Assembly: GCF_002893765.1 (NCBI RefSeq)
Contig: NZ_CP025938.1
Coordinates: 682,001-746,000 of the forward strand
Direction: 5' to 3'
Length of the DNA: 64,000 bases
Source of the DNA: Tamlana carrageenivorans
Lineage (GTDB): Bacteria > Bacteroidota > Bacteroidia > Flavobacteriales > Flavobacteriaceae
Made by a program: the position numbers and the translations under genes. Position 1 is the first letter of the stretch; each line of letters opens with the position of its first letter. Below the pieces are notes generated by a model. It was not told the origin of the DNA and did no database searches. It saw only the letters and a program-made list of their open reading frames with translations. Below, piece by piece: positions 61,685 to 64,000 of the stretch.

Positions 61685-63085
61685 ATGGACTCTCAGATAC
61701 ACAAAATTCACCAACAATTGGTGAATCAAGACATTACATGTACAGCGCTTGTGCAAAGTAAATTAGACGCATTAAAACCTAATACCAACCATACTGTAAA
61801 CGCTTTACTAGAAGAAAAAGCTCTAGAATTAGCAGCTAAAGTGGATGCCAAAATAGCCAACGGCGAAACCATTGGATTGCTGGAAGGGATTCCTTTTGGT
61901 ATTAAAGACGTTTACATGGTTCAAGGCACGCTAACCACAGCGAGTTCCGAATTACTTAAAAATTACAAATCGGCTTATACGGCAACTGCCATTCAAAAAT
62001 TATTGGATGCTGGCGCCATTCCGTTGGTTAAAGAAAACTGCGATAGTTTTGGCCACGGTTCCTCTAGCGAAAACACCATTTTTGGCGCGGTTAAAAATGC
62101 CATAAACCCCGATTTAGTGGGAGGTGGTTCTAGTGGAGGTTCGGCCGTAAACGTTGCAAAAGACTATACTGTTTTTTCAATTGGTGGCGATACCGGAGGT
62201 TCTATTCGTCAGCCAGCAGGTTACAACAACGTGTATGGATTAAAACCCACTTACGGACGCGTTTCGCGTTACGGTCTCATGGCTTATGCCTCGTCGACCG
62301 ACTGTGTTGGGCCTATCGCAAAATCGATTGAAGATATTCGCATCGTTTTAAATGTGATGAGTGGTAAAGATGTTAAGGACCAAACGACTTACGCTTCCGC
62401 GGAAATCACTCCAGAGGCGATAAAATCTTCCGATACCATTAAAACTGTCGGGTACTTCAAAAATTTTATTGAAAGCGACGCAATTGATTCTGAAATAAAA
62501 GCTGATTTTTTAGCGGCTATCGAAAAAATAAAAGCCAAAGGCATTGCCGTGAAAGCTTTAGATTTCTTTGAATCGAATACTTTAGTTTCAACTTACTATA
62601 CTTTAGCTATGGCTGAAACCGCTTCTAACCTTTCACGTTTAGACGGTACCAATTACGGCAATCGTATTGAAGCCGAAAACCTAAAAGAAACCTACGCGGT
62701 AACCCGTTCTGAGAATTTTTCGGAAGAAACAAAACGCCGAATCGTGGGAGGAAATCAGGTATTGTCTCAAGGATTTTCAGATGAAATTTATTTAAAAGGA
62801 CTAAACCTTCGTGATCAAATTTCAGAAAATTTCGAAAAGGATTTCAATGAAGTGGATATCATCCTTTCACCGGTTACGCCAAGTACGCCTCCTAAAATTG
62901 GCGATAGCTTAAAAGATCCTTTAGCCATGTACTTATCTGATGCCTATACTGTTGGGTTTAGCTTAGGACAATTACCTACTCTAACCGTACCACAAGGCAC
63001 CGCAACTGGTTTACAAATTACGGCTGCAAAAAATAATGACGAACTCGTTTTGAAGTTTGCTAACTTCTTAAAAGACACCATATAA
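61685..63085 (+). CDS. gatA: Asp-tRNA(Asn)/Glu-tRNA(Gln) amidotransferase subunit A
   Basis: 466 residues with the amidase Ser-cisSer-Lys triad: Lys in PFGIKDVYMVQG, Ser in GGGSSGGSAVNV and SIGGDTGGSIRQPAGYN. KENCDSFGHGSSSENT and YGRVSRYGLMAYASS are GatA-specific. It releases ammonia from glutamine for GatB. The gene starts 2 bases after the small protein and gatB follows after 87 bases. Confidence 0.95.
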   Translation: MDSQIHKIHQQLVNQDITCTALVQSKLDALKPNTNHTVNALLEEKALELAAKVDAKIANGETIGLLEGIPFGIKDVYMVQGTLTTASSELLKNYKSAYTATAIQKLLDAGAIPLVKENCDSFGHGSSSENTIFGAVKNAINPDLVGGGSSGGSAVNVAKDYTVFSIGGDTGGSIRQPAGYNNVYGLKPTYGRVSRYGLMAYASSTDCVGPIAKSIEDIRIVLNVMSGKDVKDQTTYASAEITPEAIKSSDTIKTVGYFKNFIESDAIDSEIKADFLAAIEKIKAKGIAVKALDFFESNTLVSTYYTLAMAETASNLSRLDGTNYGNRIEAENLKETYAVTRSENFSEETKRRIVGGNQVLSQGFSDEIYLKGLNLRDQISENFEKDFNEVDIILSPVTPSTPPKIGDSLKDPLAMYLSDAYTVGFSLGQLPTLTVPQGTATGLQITAAKNNDELVLKFANFLKDTI

Positions 63086-63172
63086 TGAAATATACATTGA
63101 TAAAATCCTCTACCCAACCGAGCATGCGCATTTGTATATTACATCTGACCTCTAAAAAAATATAACGAACAG

Positions 63173-64000
63173 ATGAAACTGGAACAATTAAACGACTTGC
63201 TTAAAAAGCACGAATTAGAGTTAGTAATCGGTCTGGAAACCCACGTTCGATTAAACACCAAAACCAAACTATTTTGTTCTTGCGCCAATAGCGAAATAGA
63301 ACAACCTAATCAAAATATATGTTCGGTATGTACTGGGCAAATGGGTGTTTTACCTGCCATTAATAAAGAAGCCGTTACTAAGGCCATTTACTTTGGAAAA
63401 GCAGTAAAATCGACCTTTTCTAACGAAGTTATTTCTTGGGATAGAAAACACTACGAGTACCCAGACAACCCGAAAAACATACAAATAACACAGTTTCACA
63501 ATCCTGTGATTCCAGACGGACAAGTATCTTGTTTCCGTAATGACGGATCGCAGTTTACAGTAAATTTAACTCAGGTACACATAGAAGAAGATGCCGCGAA
63601 ATTGATGCACGAGAAAAAAATCTCGCTAGTCGATTTCAACAAAGCCGGTGTACCTTTAATTGAAATTGTAACCGAACCTTGCATTCGAAATATTGAAGAT
63701 GCTTCAACTTATGCACAGTACATTCAGCGTATCGTTCAAAATTTAGGCATTTCGGAAGCCAACCTTGAAAAAGGCGAATTTAAATCGGATGTTTCGGTAT
63801 CACTTCGTAAAAAACACACTTACGAATTAAATCCGCGTACCGAAATTAAAAACTTGAACTCGTTTAAGTTTATGGTCGATGCTTTAAAAGAGGAAGTAGA
63901 AAAACAACTGAATTACTACATCGAACACAAAGAATTTCGACCAGATCAAACCACAGTTTTATGGGATGCCGAATTGAAGCAAACCAAAACCATGCGTAAA
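63173..64000 (+). CDS. gatB: Asp-tRNA(Asn)/Glu-tRNA(Gln) amidotransferase subunit B (3' end beyond window)
   Basis: 276 codons from the ATG at 63173 (MKLEQLNDLLKKHE), still open at the window end; the family is about 480 residues. The N-terminal signature ELVIGLETHVRLNTKTKLFC, Zn-site Cys (CSC and CSVC), YYPDLPKN-like YEYPDNPKNIQITQ, IHIEEDAAKL-like VHIEEDAAKLMH, VDFNKAGVPLIEIVTEP and the later VSVSLRK and EIKNLNSFKF are visible. It phosphorylates Glu- or Asp-tRNA and transfers ammonia from GatA. Confidence 0.95.
   Translation, partial: MKLEQLNDLLKKHELELVIGLETHVRLNTKTKLFCSCANSEIEQPNQNICSVCTGQMGVLPAINKEAVTKAIYFGKAVKSTFSNEVISWDRKHYEYPDNPKNIQITQFHNPVIPDGQVSCFRNDGSQFTVNLTQVHIEEDAAKLMHEKKISLVDFNKAGVPLIEIVTEPCIRNIEDASTYAQYIQRIVQNLGISEANLEKGEFKSDVSVSLRKKHTYELNPRTEIKNLNSFKFMVDALKEEVEKQLNYYIEHKEFRPDQTTVLWDAELKQTKTMRK

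Overview
The window reads as a chromosomal segment of a marine member of the Flavobacteriaceae (Bacteroidota). It is AT-rich, its genes lack Shine-Dalgarno sequences, and several genes carry the Bacteroidota -7 promoter motif TAnnTTTG. The gene content also fits: GldI, a LepB fused to an extra N-terminal membrane domain, a two-subunit methylmalonyl-CoA mutase, WbqC, DUF6122, DUF5683 and DUF721 families, a CTAGR-type arylsulfatase, and tandem rhomboids beside mutL.

Layout. 1-8916 is a minus-strand block: thioredoxin reductase (cut by the window edge), then an operon running coaX, outer-membrane protein, TPR protein, LptC-like lipoprotein, small membrane protein, CNNM/CorC protein and PpiD-like foldase. 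tRNA-Phe and a GH25 protein follow. 10169-17984 is the disturbed part. A small stress-type module (hemerythrin, DUF6327-like, holin-like, YtxH) has one intact member and three broken by three different lesions: a nonsense codon, an IS insertion and a frameshift. After an intact aldehyde dehydrogenase lies a degenerate IS4-type element with a second, intact IS4-type element nested inside it.

17985-35326 holds YihY, a secreted beta-rich protein, a KDG-type sugar kinase, an LLM-family oxidoreductase pseudogene with two frameshifts, tRNA-Pro, a PQQ sugar dehydrogenase with its cytochrome c, udk, an FtsB/DivIC-like protein, mutA, a lipoprotein and mutB, then parA-parB-DUF5683-dapB-lepB-wbqC-DUF6122. 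35327-35721 is a repeat-rich spacer. 35722-42304 (minus) is a housekeeping run: TPR protein, ribH, two small paralogous membrane proteins, mutL, two rhomboids and an EEP-family protein. Divergent from it is recF-DUF721, followed by a cold-shock gene, ndk, and nrnA-gldI-PPIase-lgt-DUF192.

49148-52964 holds DUF2092, DUF6515 and an arylsulfatase. 52979-56113 is an IS1182-type element, itself degenerate and split by a second, nearly identical copy of the 1384-bp IS4-type element seen at 11371. The end of the window has mdh, gyrB, an outer-membrane porin-like protein, and an operon of a small Asn-rich protein, gatA and gatB (cut by the window edge). The small protein looks like a divergent, shortened GatC.

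The most notable points are the decayed stress module with an exactly reconstructable IS insertion, two levels of IS nesting with readable target duplications, IS1182-type ends that double as terminator hairpins, and the GatC-like mini-subunit.
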